DNA from: Planctomycetota bacterium
GTDB lineage: Bacteria > Planctomycetota > UBA1135 > UBA2386
Direction: 5' to 3'
Assembly (NCBI GenBank): GCA_016794425.1
Contig: JAEUHR010000059.1
Coordinates: forward strand, 62,001-126,000
Length of the DNA stretch: 64,000 nucleotides
The notes under the pieces were generated by a model. It was given only the letters and a program-made list of their open reading frames with translations. It searched no databases and was not told where the DNA came from. Below are positions 54,487 to 64,000 of this stretch, one piece after another. A program made the position numbers and the translations under genes. The first letter of the stretch is position 1, and every line of letters begins with the position of its first letter.

Positions 54487-56964
54487 TCAGGGTTGCAGCA
54501 CCTGCACGGCGCCCGGCCGCAGGTCGACCGGCACGCGGCCGACTTCGTGGTCGCCGCGCCACAGCACCAGCGTGGTGGCATCGTCGGGCACGGCGATCAC
54601 CTCGCTCTGGCCGTCGACCAGCGGTACGTCGGTGGCGCCCCAGGCGCGGTCGCCCTGGGTGATCGTCACGCCGATCGCGGTGCCGCGCGCGTCGTGGAAC
54701 GTCGCGCGGTCGCCGGCATGTGTGGCCGCGATGCGCACCGGCGTGGCAACCGGCGCCGCGACCTGCAGGCGCGTGGTGTCGCCGAGCTGCGCCAGCTTGA
54801 ACCGGGTCGGCCAGGCGATGCCCGGTGCCTGCACCAGCAGCGTGCCGGCCGTGCGCACCAGCGGGCCGTGGGCGAAGCGGCCGTCGGCGTCGGTCGTCAT
54901 GGTCGCGGTGCGTGGCGGTTCGCCGCCGACGAGAGGCGGCGCATCCGGGTCGCGGGTGGCGGGCCCCTCGATCCAGACGCTGGCGCCGGGCACCGGTGCG
55001 CCGCGCCGGTCGACGACGGCGCCGCCGACGCCGGGCCACATCGGTTCGGGCGGCAGGTGCAGGGCCAGGTCGTGGGTGCCGGCCTGGATCGGTGCCGTGA
55101 CGATCCGCTGCAGCGTTTCGCGGACCTCGATCCGCAGCCGGTAGCTGCGGTCCTGCAAGCCGCCGACGAAGAAGCCGTCGTTGCCCCAGAGCGCCGCCTG
55201 CAAGCCGTGGTCGGCGAACTGCGCGCCGTTCGCTGTCACTTGGGACTGCACGCGGGCGAGGAACTCGATCGACGACAGCTCATTGCCCGGCACCAGGCAC
55301 TCCGGGTCGAGCAGGCGGACCGACGGCGACGGGACGCGGTTGCCGTCGGCATCGAACACGTGGCCGGCGATCGACAACGGCGCGCCGCCGAGCTGCAGCT
55401 CGATCGGCTGCGGCCACGACTCCGCGCGTTCGGGCCGTTCGGTCGGGCACAGGAACCGCGCCGGCAGGTCGCCGCCGCGCGCCGCGACGAGCCAGCGGCT
55501 CTGCACGTGCGTCAGGTCGAGCCGGAAGTGACCGTCGGCATCGCTCATGGTCCCCGCCGGATGGCAGAACACCGCCACCGCGACCGGCTGGCCATCGCGG
55601 TCGACGACGCGGCCCTCGAGCACGGCGCTGGCAGGCAGCACGAGCCGCACGCCGGTGCGGACCGTCAGTTCGGCGTGCGCGTCGCGGTGGCCGGGCTTCT
55701 GGGCATGGATCTGCGCCGCCGACTGCAGCGGCGCGGCTGGCAGCGTGAACGTGCCGTCCGCACGGGTCGTCGTCCGCCACTCGCCGTCGAGCGCGCGCTC
55801 GAGGCTGCGGCCGAAGCGGGCCCGCGGCGGCAGCGTCGCGGTCAGGTTCACGTCGGCGCCGGCGACCGGCGTACCGGCGCCGTCGACGACGATGCCGGCC
55901 ACCGGCGCCGCCGGCGCGACGACGATCGTCAGCTCGCCGACTTCGCGTTCGCCCCAGAGCACGGCCCGATACGCCGCGGTCCAGTTCGGGTCGTCGATGC
56001 CGACGTGGCCGCCGGACACGGCCGGTACCAGCAGGGCGAACCGGCCGTCGGGTGCGCTCGCCGCGTGGGCCGTCGGTCTGTCTGCGCCGAACGCCGTGAA
56101 CGTGACATCGAGTCGGCCGACAGGCCGCCCGTCGACGTCGAGCACGACGCCGGCCAGCGGCCAAGGCTCGGCGGGCTGCGGTGCGGGTTCGACGGTCGCC
56201 GCGGTCGCCGCGTCGCGCACGACCGGTGCCGGCGGTGCTTCGGCGTGCGCCGTCGTGGTCGTGGTTGCGCGCGGCGACGCGTCGGCGGCGACGGCCGGCC
56301 GCGGCGCCGCATCGCGATCGGGCAACAGCGTCAGCGCTGCGATCACCGCCGCGCAGGCGCCGGCGCCGAGGCCGACTTTGGTGGTGGTGGTGGTCATGGC
56401 GAAGGTGGTGGCCGCGCTCGCGCGGTCCGGTGACCGGGCCAGCAGCAGTACCGCCGGCCAGCGCGGGTCGCGGTCGTGCAACCGTGCCCGTAGCTGGGCC
56501 AGGGCACGCTGCAACCGCGTGTGCACGGTTCGCACCGGCACGCCGACCCGTGCCGCGATCGCGCGCGGCGGCAGTCCCTCGAACCAGCGCAGCAGGATCG
56601 TGGTCCGGTAGGGCTCGCCGAGGTCGCGGACCGCGGCGACCACCGCTTCATGGGCCTCGAGGCGCGCCAGGGCGGCAGCCGGTTCGTCGGCGCCGTTCGG
56701 CGGCGGCGGCGCCGTTGCCAGCAGGCGTGCCTGCCGCGTGGCCCGGCGATGGTGGCTGGCCACCAGGTGGTGCAGCACGCTGGTGATCCAGGCGCGCCAC
56801 CGGCCCGGTCGGGGGCCCGGCCCGCGCAGCGCACGCAACCAGGCGTCCTGCACCGCGTCGTCGGCGAGGTGCGGGTCGAGCGCCAGGTGCCGCGCCAGTG
56901 CGCGCACGAAACCGGCGTGCTCGTGCCAGGCGGCCACCGGGTCGGGTTCGGGCGAAGTGGTCAC
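54487..56964 (-). CDS. ECF sigma factor fused through a membrane helix to carboxypeptidase regulatory-like domains
   Basis: An 825-residue protein. Sigma region 2 lies at about 20-75 (HLADDAVQDAWLRALRG...WITSVLHHLVASHHRR). Sigma region 4 lies at about 110-160 (EPYRTTILLRWFEGLPPRAIAARVGVPVRTVHTRLQRALAQLRARL). A membrane helix follows (about 196-215), then about 600 residues of beta-sandwich repeats with the pattern 'G-x-V-x-D-x-x-G-x-P-V'. The fusion would place sensor domains outside the membrane and the sigma domains inside. The start is GTG 56962-56964. An internal Met at 56395-56397 could allow a separate sensor protein. Such fusions are known in planctomycetes. Confidence 0.8.
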   Translation of the reverse strand: MTTSPEPDPVAAWHEHAGFVRALARHLALDPHLADDAVQDAWLRALRGPGPRPGRWRAWITSVLHHLVASHHRRATRQARLLATAPPPPNGADEPAAALARLEAHEAVVAAVRDLGEPYRTTILLRWFEGLPPRAIAARVGVPVRTVHTRLQRALAQLRARLHDRDPRWPAVLLLARSPDRASAATTFAMTTTTTKVGLGAGACAAVIAALTLLPDRDAAPRPAVAADASPRATTTTTAHAEAPPAPVVRDAATAATVEPAPQPAEPWPLAGVVLDVDGRPVGRLDVTFTAFGADRPTAHAASAPDGRFALLVPAVSGGHVGIDDPNWTAAYRAVLWGEREVGELTIVVAPAAPVAGIVVDGAGTPVAGADVNLTATLPPRARFGRSLERALDGEWRTTTRADGTFTLPAAPLQSAAQIHAQKPGHRDAHAELTVRTGVRLVLPASAVLEGRVVDRDGQPVAVAVFCHPAGTMSDADGHFRLDLTHVQSRWLVAARGGDLPARFLCPTERPERAESWPQPIELQLGGAPLSIAGHVFDADGNRVPSPSVRLLDPECLVPGNELSSIEFLARVQSQVTANGAQFADHGLQAALWGNDGFFVGGLQDRSYRLRIEVRETLQRIVTAPIQAGTHDLALHLPPEPMWPGVGGAVVDRRGAPVPGASVWIEGPATRDPDAPPLVGGEPPRTATMTTDADGRFAHGPLVRTAGTLLVQAPGIAWPTRFKLAQLGDTTRLQVAAPVATPVRIAATHAGDRATFHDARGTAIGVTITQGDRAWGATDVPLVDGQSEVIAVPDDATTLVLWRGDHEVGRVPVDLRPGAVQVLQP

Positions 56965-57115
56965 GACGGCATGGACGCCCGACGCCGGTCCGATGCGTCG
57001 TGGCGCGGGCAGAAAGCGTAGACGCGGTCGGTCGGGGCCGGCGAGGGGCGCCAACCGCCGGCGCCACCGGCGGCACGCTGCCGGCCGCACGCCGCGTGGT
57101 AAGCTTGCCGGCCGC

Positions 57116-58849
57116 ATGGTGTTCCCGCGCGCCCTCCTCGGCACCGTCCTGCTCGTGTTCGCCGCCGCCGTGCCCCGGGCACAGGTCGTCGAACCGCCGG
57201 CGCACCACGTCGATCGCATCCACGTCAAGCTGGCCGAGGGCAGTGGCGCCGAACTGCGGCAGGGGCAGCTGGTGTCGCGCACCGGCGTCGATCTGCGGCG
57301 GCCGGCGGCGCTGTTCGCGCGTGTGCACGCCGAGCCGCTGTTCACTGCGCTGCCGTGGGAAGGGCTCGACGCGCTGCACCGGCAGGCCTGCGCGTGCTTG
57401 CCCGAGGGCCGACGGCCCGGCCACCTCGGCCTCTGGTTCCGCCTGCGCACCGACGGCGCCGCCGCTGCGACCGCGCTGCTCGCCGCGCTCGCCGCCGAAC
57501 CGCTGGTCGAGCACGCCTACCTCGAGCCGATTCCGTACGGCGCCGGCGTGGCGATGGCCACCGGCGATCTGCCGCCGACGACGCCGGACTACACCGCGCT
57601 GCAGGGCGCGCACCAGCCCAACCCCGTGGGGCACGGCCTGCGGCTGGCGCACGGCATGCTCGGCGCGCGCGGCCGCAACGTCGGCTTCCGCATGATCGAG
57701 AGCTCGTGGATCCTCGACCACGAAGACGTCTCGCAGCTCACCGCCGCCAACTTCGTCGGCGGCGTGCCGCCGGTCGATCCCACCGAGGCCAACCACGGCC
57801 TGTCCGGCACGTCGCTCGTGATAGCCGATCGCAACGAGTACGGCATCGTCGGCGTCGCCGACGAAGTCGACGCGCGCTTCTTCGCGCACAACCTGAACGG
57901 CGGCATCGAGAACACGATGCTGCTGGCGATGAACAACTCGGCGCCCGGCGACGTGCTGATGATCGTCGTCATGGTGCTGATCCCGCAGCTCGGCCCCGGC
58001 GCCTGGCTGCCGCTCGAGTTCTTCCAGGCCGCGTTCGACGCGACGCTGACCGTGACGGCGAGTGGCCGGCACGTCGTGGTGCCCGCCGGCAACGGCAGCC
58101 GCAGCCTCGACGATCCGCAGCTGCTGCACCGCTTCGACCGTTCGTTCCGCGATTCCGGCGCGATCCTCGTCGGCGCCTCCGACGCCGGTGCGCTGGCGCG
58201 CGCGCAGTTCAGCAACTGGGGCGCGCGCATCGACGCCCACAGCTGGGGCAACAACGTCGTGATCGCGGGCTACGGCACGCTGTTCTTCCCCAACGGCGAC
58301 GTGCGCCAGGCCTACGCCGGCAACGGCACCGGCACTTCGTCGGCGACGCCGCACATCGCCGGCATCGTCGCGGCGATCCAGGGAGCGGCGCGGCGCCAGA
58401 CGGGTCAGGTGCTCAGCAACACACAAGTGCTCGACCTGCTGCACACGCACGGGGTGACGACGCCGGACGTGATCGGCCGCCGCCCGGACCTGCCGGCGAT
58501 CCTGACCGCGATCGGCGCCCAGGACGGCCTGCGCGCGGCCCAGCCCGACGTGCCGCTCGGCGGCACGATGGCGGTCACGATCGACGGCCCGGCGGGGTCG
58601 ATCGCGGCGCTCTACGCGAGCTTCGGCACGCTCGATCTGCCGATCGGGTTCAACCGCAACGTGCACCTCGACATCGGCAATCTGATCTTCCTCGGTGCGT
58701 TCCTGCTGCCGGCCGGCACGGCGCAGTGGTCGTGGCAGGTGACCAACGATCCGAGCCTGCACGGCGCCGACGTGTACTTCCAGGCGCTGCGCGTCGACGG
58801 CACTTCGCCCTGGCACCTGACGAACAGCTGCCAGGTGACGATCCTCTGA
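57116..58849 (+). CDS. S8-family (subtilisin-like) secreted protease, catalytic Asp not conserved
   Basis: A 577-residue protein with a signal peptide (MVFPRALLGTVLLVFAAAVPRAQ) and an N-terminal propeptide-like region (to about 180). The subtilase core has His227 (NHGLSGTSL), Asn326 in VPAGNGS (oxyanion) and Ser408 in GTSSATPHIAG. The aspartate expected in the first motif (usually D-x-E/T) reads FRMIESSWILDHED: Met193 where Asp is normal, with Glu195 two places on. The C-terminal 90 residues form a separate beta domain. TAAGCT lies ten bases before the ATG and could be a -10 element. Confidence 0.8.
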   Translation: MVFPRALLGTVLLVFAAAVPRAQVVEPPAHHVDRIHVKLAEGSGAELRQGQLVSRTGVDLRRPAALFARVHAEPLFTALPWEGLDALHRQACACLPEGRRPGHLGLWFRLRTDGAAAATALLAALAAEPLVEHAYLEPIPYGAGVAMATGDLPPTTPDYTALQGAHQPNPVGHGLRLAHGMLGARGRNVGFRMIESSWILDHEDVSQLTAANFVGGVPPVDPTEANHGLSGTSLVIADRNEYGIVGVADEVDARFFAHNLNGGIENTMLLAMNNSAPGDVLMIVVMVLIPQLGPGAWLPLEFFQAAFDATLTVTASGRHVVVPAGNGSRSLDDPQLLHRFDRSFRDSGAILVGASDAGALARAQFSNWGARIDAHSWGNNVVIAGYGTLFFPNGDVRQAYAGNGTGTSSATPHIAGIVAAIQGAARRQTGQVLSNTQVLDLLHTHGVTTPDVIGRRPDLPAILTAIGAQDGLRAAQPDVPLGGTMAVTIDGPAGSIAALYASFGTLDLPIGFNRNVHLDIGNLIFLGAFLLPAGTAQWSWQVTNDPSLHGADVYFQALRVDGTSPWHLTNSCQVTIL

Positions 58850-58851
58850 CG

Positions 58852-60804
58852 GTGGCCGGCACCGCCGACACCGTGCCGCCGCGCCGAGCGCCGCGCCGTT
58901 CGTGGCGGCGGCGGCTCGTGTTCGCGGCGGCGGCGCTGCTGCTGGTCACGCTGCTGGTCGAACTCGCGGGCGGCGCGGCGTGGTGGTTCGCGCGCGGCAG
59001 CGCCTTCACGTGGACTGCGGCCGCGGCCGCACGCGACGCGGCGCGCATTGGCGCCGGCAGCGACACCGCGGCTGCCGCAGCGCCCGAACAGCGCGCCGCC
59101 AACGCCGGCCAGGTCGTGCACCCGTTCCTCGGGTTCGTCAGCGATCCGACGCAGGCGGCAGCGGTCGGGCTGCCGATCTCGCGCTTCGGCCTCGTCGACA
59201 CCCGGTCGCCGCTGCGGCGGCGCGACCCGCAGCGCTACGTGGTCGCGGTGCTCGGCGGCTCGTTGGCACTGCAGCTGGCGCTGTTCGCCGACGACCAGCT
59301 CGCGGCCGCGTTGCGCCGCAGCCCGCGGCTCGCCGACCGCGAAGTCGAGGTCGTGCACCTGGCGCTCGGCGGCTGGAAGCAACCGCAGCAGCTGTTCGCG
59401 CTGCAACTGGTGCTGCTGCTCGGCGGCGAGTTCGACTGCGTGCTGAACCTCGACGGGTTCAACGAGATCGCGCTGGCCGACGAGAACGTGCCGCTCGGCG
59501 TGCCGGCGTGGTTCCCGCGCGGCTGGGCCCGCCTGCTCGACGCGGTGCCGACCGCGGCGCAGCAGCTGCGCCTGGGCCAGCTCGCGTACGCGCGCGACCA
59601 GCGGGCCCGTTGGGTCGAGTTCGGCGATGCCGGCTGGTGGTCGCCGACGGCGCAGTTCGTCTGGTGGTGGCGCGACCGGCGGCTGCAGCGCCGGATTGCC
59701 GACCTGACGGCTGCGATCGAAGCGGCGCCCGCGGCACCGTCGTTCGCGGTCACCGGGCCCGGCACCGACGGCCGGTCGGCGGACGCGGCGCGGCGCGACA
59801 TGGTCGCGCTGTGGCAGCGGGCGTCGCTGCAGCTGCGCGACCTGTGTGCGCAGCGCGGCATCGCCTACTTCCACTTCCTGCAGCCGAACCAGTACGTGCC
59901 GGACAGCAAGCCGATCGGCCCGGCCGAGGCGGCGGTGGCGGTCGACCCTTTGCACCCGTGGGGGCGCGCGGTCGCGGCCTGGTACCCGGAGCTGCAGCGC
60001 GCCGGCGCCGAGCTGCGCGCGCAGGGGGTCGCGTTCGCCGACCTGACCGGCGTGTTCCGCGACCATCCGGAACCGCTCTACGTCGACACGTGCTGCCACG
60101 TCGGGCGCGAGGGCTACGTGATCCTGGCCGAACACCTGGCAGCCGCCGTGCGGCAGGTGCTGGACTTCGCGGGCGTCGAGTGGGCCGGGCTCGAGGTGAC
60201 GCCGGACCGGCTCGATCTGCGTTCGCCGCTGCAGAGCGAGGCGCTGGCCGTGGTCGGTGTCACGGCCGACGGCCGCCGCCACGACGTCACCAGCGCCGGC
60301 TTCGGCACCCGGATCACGGCCGAGACCGACGGTGCCGTGGTGGGGGCCGACGGGCGCGTGCGGGCGACACGGCGCGGCAGCACGCGGCTGCGGGTCGAGC
60401 ACGGCGCACGACACGCCGAGCTGATCCTGTCGGCGAGCTGGCCCGACCTGCTGGTGGCGGCGGACGGGCGGTCGCTCGACGGCGCGCCGCCGCCGCGTCT
60501 GGTGGCGGCCGGCGACGCGCTGCCGGCGCTGGCCCGCGAGCTGGAACTGCAGTGCACGGGCCTGCCCGCCGAAGGGTTGCGGCTGCTGGTCGCGTCGCTG
60601 GCGCCGCTGCCGGCGGTGCCGCCGGCGGCCACGACGACGGCCGGTCTGTGGACGGCGCCACTGGCCGGCGGGACCGCGACCCTGCAGGCGACGGTGCCGA
60701 TCGGCGAACCGAACGGGCAGCCGGTGTTCGTGCGGGTCTACGTGTTGTCCCCCAGCGGCGACGTGCTCGCGACCAGCAACACCGTGGTGGTCACGCGCGG
60801 CTGA
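58852..60804 (+). CDS. SGNH-hydrolase-like membrane-anchored protein with Ig-like (BIG2) domain
   Basis: A 650-residue protein with an N-terminal membrane anchor (FAAAALLLVTLLVELAGGAAWWF). It has SGNH-like blocks: VVAVLGGSLALQL (GxS), VLNLDGFNEIAL (the G-x-N-D/E block) and VDTCCHVGREGYVILAEHL (a D-x-x-x-H-like end). The serine, Asn and His sites are plausible but not certain. A BIG2-like Ig segment (about 460-540) and a beta C-terminus follow. Members remove acyl or acetyl groups from sugars or lipids outside the cell. It starts at a GTG two bases after the protease stop and is co-transcribed with it. A terminator follows. Confidence 0.7.
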   Translation: MAGTADTVPPRRAPRRSWRRRLVFAAAALLLVTLLVELAGGAAWWFARGSAFTWTAAAAARDAARIGAGSDTAAAAAPEQRAANAGQVVHPFLGFVSDPTQAAAVGLPISRFGLVDTRSPLRRRDPQRYVVAVLGGSLALQLALFADDQLAAALRRSPRLADREVEVVHLALGGWKQPQQLFALQLVLLLGGEFDCVLNLDGFNEIALADENVPLGVPAWFPRGWARLLDAVPTAAQQLRLGQLAYARDQRARWVEFGDAGWWSPTAQFVWWWRDRRLQRRIADLTAAIEAAPAAPSFAVTGPGTDGRSADAARRDMVALWQRASLQLRDLCAQRGIAYFHFLQPNQYVPDSKPIGPAEAAVAVDPLHPWGRAVAAWYPELQRAGAELRAQGVAFADLTGVFRDHPEPLYVDTCCHVGREGYVILAEHLAAAVRQVLDFAGVEWAGLEVTPDRLDLRSPLQSEALAVVGVTADGRRHDVTSAGFGTRITAETDGAVVGADGRVRATRRGSTRLRVEHGARHAELILSASWPDLLVAADGRSLDGAPPPRLVAAGDALPALARELELQCTGLPAEGLRLLVASLAPLPAVPPAATTTAGLWTAPLAGGTATLQATVPIGEPNGQPVFVRVYVLSPSGDVLATSNTVVVTRG

Positions 60805-60841
60805 CGCCCGACCCGCCGGTTTCCGTCAGACCGCGACGTCG

Positions 60842-60878
60842 CGCGGCCGATGAGAGCGGGGCATCGACCGCGTTTTTT
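60842..60878 (+). terminator. Intrinsic terminator between the SGNH-like gene and citrate synthase
   Basis: CGCGGCCGAT (60842-60851) pairs with ATCGACCGCG (60863-60872) with one mismatch around an 11-base loop, followed directly by TTTTTT (60873-60878). This is the clearest intrinsic terminator in the window. Confidence 0.75.
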
Positions 60879-60949
60879 CGGAGCCACGGAGCATGTCCCG
60901 GCCTACTCTCAGCAGCGTCACCCCGATTCCGTCGACCTCTGCCGACCCG

Positions 60950-62248
<1,299 letters not shown>

Positions 62249-62257
62249 CCGCGGACC

Positions 62258-62299
62258 GCGGGACCGTCTCACACGCGCCGGCGCGGACTGCGGTCCCGC
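62258..62299. terminator. Bidirectional hairpin between convergent genes
   Basis: GCGGGACCG (62258-62266) pairs with CGGTCCCGC (62291-62299). The 24-base interior holds a second palindrome, CGCGCCGGCGCG (62274-62285). It sits between the citrate synthase stop and the end of the M48 gene. There is no T-run. Confidence 0.5.
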
Positions 62300-62336
62300 C
62301 GGCGCGGTGCCGTACGGGGCCCTCGTCGGTGGCCGG

Positions 62337-63149
62337 CTACTTGCCGATCGCTCCCGGCGCCACCTGCTTCTGGTCACCGGCGGGTGGCTTCGGTCGCCAG
62401 CCCTTCTCCTGCTCGACCAGCACCGGGATCATCTCGCGCAGCTTCTGCGCGCGCGCCTCGCTGCCGGGGTGCGTGCTGAGCCACTCGGGCGTGCTGTTGC
62501 CGCCGCTCAGCTGCGCCATGCGTTCCCACAGCTTCGGCGCCTCGTTCGGGTCGTAGCCGGCGCGGATCGCGTAGCGCAGCCCTTCGATGTCGGCCTCGCT
62601 CTCGTGCTCGCGCGAGAACGGCAGCAGCACCGTGACCTGCGCGCCGACGCCGAGTGCCGCCATCACGCCGTTCTTGGCATCCGGTCCCATCTCGGTCAGG
62701 CCGAGGCCGGCCTGCACCGCCGCGAGCCCGACGTTGGTCAGCGTGCCCTGCGTCATGCGCTTGCCGCCGTGCCGCAGCACCGCGTGCGCGACCTCGTGGC
62801 CCATCACGATCGCGAGGCCGGCCTCGTTCTGCGTGATCGGCAGGATGCCGGTGTAGATCGCGATGCGGCCGTTCGGCAGGCAGAACGCGTTCGGCGTGTC
62901 GTCGGCCTTCAGCAGGCGCGCCTGCCAGGCGAAGTCCTCCTCGCTGGCAGCGGCGATCTTCTGCGCGACCCGCTGCACCATCTCGTACTGCGGGCCCGCG
63001 GTGATCTGGCCGTGTTCGTTGGTGGCCTCCTCGTAGGCCTGCAGGCTCAGCGGCTCGAGTTCCTCGTCGGGGTAGAAGTTCAGGTTCGCGCAGGCGGCCG
63101 GTGCCAGCGCCGACAGGAGCAGCAGGAACGCACGCAGCAGGTGTCGCAT
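62337..63149 (-). CDS. M48-family zinc metalloprotease, lipoprotein
   Basis: A 270-residue lipoprotein (LAPAACAN). The zinc motif HEVAH is in AIVMGHEVAHAVLRHG. The third ligand is the Glu in HESEADIEGLRYAIRAGYDP, and LSTHPGSEARAQKLREMIP is the conserved C-terminal His-Pro-Gly helix. This is the loiP/YcaL-like group of periplasmic M48 peptidases involved in outer-membrane and envelope quality control. TAACAT ends seven bases before the ATG and could be a -10 element of a leaderless or near-leaderless transcript. It converges on citrate synthase. Confidence 0.9.
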   Translation of the reverse strand: MRHLLRAFLLLLSALAPAACANLNFYPDEELEPLSLQAYEEATNEHGQITAGPQYEMVQRVAQKIAAASEEDFAWQARLLKADDTPNAFCLPNGRIAIYTGILPITQNEAGLAIVMGHEVAHAVLRHGGKRMTQGTLTNVGLAAVQAGLGLTEMGPDAKNGVMAALGVGAQVTVLLPFSREHESEADIEGLRYAIRAGYDPNEAPKLWERMAQLSGGNSTPEWLSTHPGSEARAQKLREMIPVLVEQEKGWRPKPPAGDQKQVAPGAIGK

Positions 63150-63215
63150 GGCGCCGATGTTACGGCGCGCGGAACCGCGCCGCGACGGGGCGGGACCGGC
63201 CGCCGGAGCCGAAAC

Positions 63216-63244
63216 TTGCGAACCGCGCGGGCATGCTCGATGCT
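63216..63244 (+). promoter_or_regulatory. Promoter-like TTGCGA-N17-GATGCT before the thiolase gene
   Basis: The -10-like hexamer ends exactly six bases before ATG 63251, and the -35-like TTGCGA is at the standard 17-base distance. This is the most complete example of the leaderless layout in the window. Confidence 0.5.
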
Positions 63245-63250
63245 CTGCGG

Positions 63251-64000
63251 ATGCGACCAGAACTGGTGATCGTCGGCGGTGCGCGCACCGCCATGGCGGA
63301 ATACTCGGGCACGCCCGGCTTCGGCAAGTTCAAGGACACGAGCGCGATCGACCTCGCGGCGCACGCGGCGAAGGCGGCCTTGCAGCGGTGCGGTGTGAAG
63401 CCCGAGACGGTCGACGAGACGTTCGTCGGCAACGCCGCGCAGAGCAGCAGCGACGCGATCTACGGCGCGCGGCACGTGGCGCTGAAGGCGGGCGTGCCGA
63501 TCGACAAGCCGGCGCTGACCGTGAACCGCCTGTGCGGCAGCGGCATCCAGTCGGTCGTCTCCGCGGCGCACGCGATCCTCGCCGGCGAGGCGCAGCTGTG
63601 CCTCGCGGGCGGCATGGAGAACATGAGCCAGGTGCCGCACGTGATCCGCGGCGCGCGCGAGGGCTTCCGCTTCGGCCAGGAGCCGAAGATCGAGGACCTG
63701 CTGTTCGCCGCGCTCTACGACCCGTTCTGCAAGTTCTTCATGGCGCAGACCGCCGAGAACGTCGCCAGGAAGCTGTCGATCTCGCGCGAGGAACAGGACG
63801 AGTACGCGCTGCGCAGCCACCAGCTCGGCGCCGCCGCCGTCAAGGCGGGCAAGTTCGCCGCCGAGATCGCGCCGCTGACGATCCAGGTCGGCAAGAAGGA
63901 GGTCGTCGTCGACCGTGACGACCACATCAAGCCCGAGACGTCGCTGGAGGCGCTGGCCGGCCTGCGCGCCGCGTTCGGCAAGGACGGCACGGTGACCGCC
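63251..64000 (+). CDS. Thiolase / acetyl-CoA C-acyltransferase (N-terminal part, runs off the window)
   Basis: The 250 visible codons stay open to the end. LVIVGGARTAMAEYSGTPGFGKFKD, TVNRLCGSGIQSVVSAAHAI (Cys95 is the acyl-accepting nucleophile) and LAGGMENMSQVPHVIRGAREGFRFG are thiolase signatures. AQTAENVARKLSISREEQDEYALRSHQ is the typical loop. The family either condenses two acetyl-CoA or cleaves 3-ketoacyl-CoA; the side cannot be told without the C-terminal half with its second Cys and His. ATG 63251 is chosen for its fit to the promoter; ATG 63233 in the same frame adds six residues. Confidence 0.92.
   Translation, partial: MRPELVIVGGARTAMAEYSGTPGFGKFKDTSAIDLAAHAAKAALQRCGVKPETVDETFVGNAAQSSSDAIYGARHVALKAGVPIDKPALTVNRLCGSGIQSVVSAAHAILAGEAQLCLAGGMENMSQVPHVIRGAREGFRFGQEPKIEDLLFAALYDPFCKFFMAQTAENVARKLSISREEQDEYALRSHQLGAAAVKAGKFAAEIAPLTIQVGKKEVVVDRDDHIKPETSLEALAGLRAAFGKDGTVTA

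Overview
The window is about three-quarters G+C and densely coding on both strands. It contains single-copy housekeeping genes (murA, pgi, guaB-guaA, clpP, rho, rplC, mnmE, nrdR, smc, citrate synthase) mixed with large secreted lipoproteins, Ig-like and carboxypeptidase-regulatory-like proteins, a Gld-type ABC exporter with GldG and DUF4340 partners, DUF58/von Willebrand proteins, and an ECF sigma factor fused through a membrane segment to beta-sandwich domains. This mix best fits a high-GC planctomycete (Planctomycetota). A myxobacterium-like lineage is the main alternative. That assignment is inference from gene content. No rRNA, tRNA, CRISPR array, insertion sequence or prophage was seen.

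Layout. 1-5.1 kb: the N-terminus of a sodium-coupled transporter leaving the window, a VOC protein, then minus-strand pairs (GalT-like enzyme with a cytochrome c'-like lipoprotein; an amidohydrolase with a lipoprotein) and a beta-propeller protein. 5.4-6.7 kb: murA. 6.7-17.1 kb: a minus-strand run holding an FHA-transmembrane-Lon protease fusion, a PDZ protein, an HD-GYP protein and a helical protein that share an N-terminal domain, a DegT/StrS aminotransferase and a sodium:solute symporter. 17.1-24.7 kb: pgi, a second VOC protein, a methyltransferase, an S41 peptidase, and guaB-guaA. 24.8-29.6 kb: a 1051-residue glycine-rich lipoprotein facing a carboxypeptidase-regulatory-like secreted protein. 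29.6-32.4 kb: clpP and rho diverge from a 747-base leader region full of inverted repeats.

32.5-41.3 kb: a Gld-like ABC transporter operon (ATPase, permease, GldG, DUF4340), then a proline-rich membrane protein, a DUF58 protein and a BatA-like protein. 41.4-49.8 kb: rplC away from the usual S10 operon, a 49-residue basic protein, a BaiN/HI0933 flavoprotein, mnmE, nrdR, a free-standing ATP-cone protein, and smc. 49.9-52.0 kb: a coupled operon of VTC polyphosphate-polymerase domain, DUF4956 membrane protein and a HlyD-like protein. 52.2-60.8 kb: a beta-lactamase-fold/VanX dipeptidase fusion lipoprotein, the sigma factor fusion, a subtilase without its usual aspartate, and an SGNH-like protein. 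60.9-64 kb: citrate synthase, an M48 lipoprotein peptidase, and the start of a thiolase.

Signals worth noting. Six genes have an xAxxxT hexamer ending exactly six bases before the start codon, the arrangement expected of leaderless transcripts. Three promoters share TTGCG(C/A)-N17-hexamer. An NrdR-box-like sequence lies inside a TTGACA promoter in front of nrdR. Two stem-loops with T-rich tails look like intrinsic terminators, after rho and after the SGNH gene. Many gene pairs overlap by four bases (ATGA or GTGA), indicating translational coupling.
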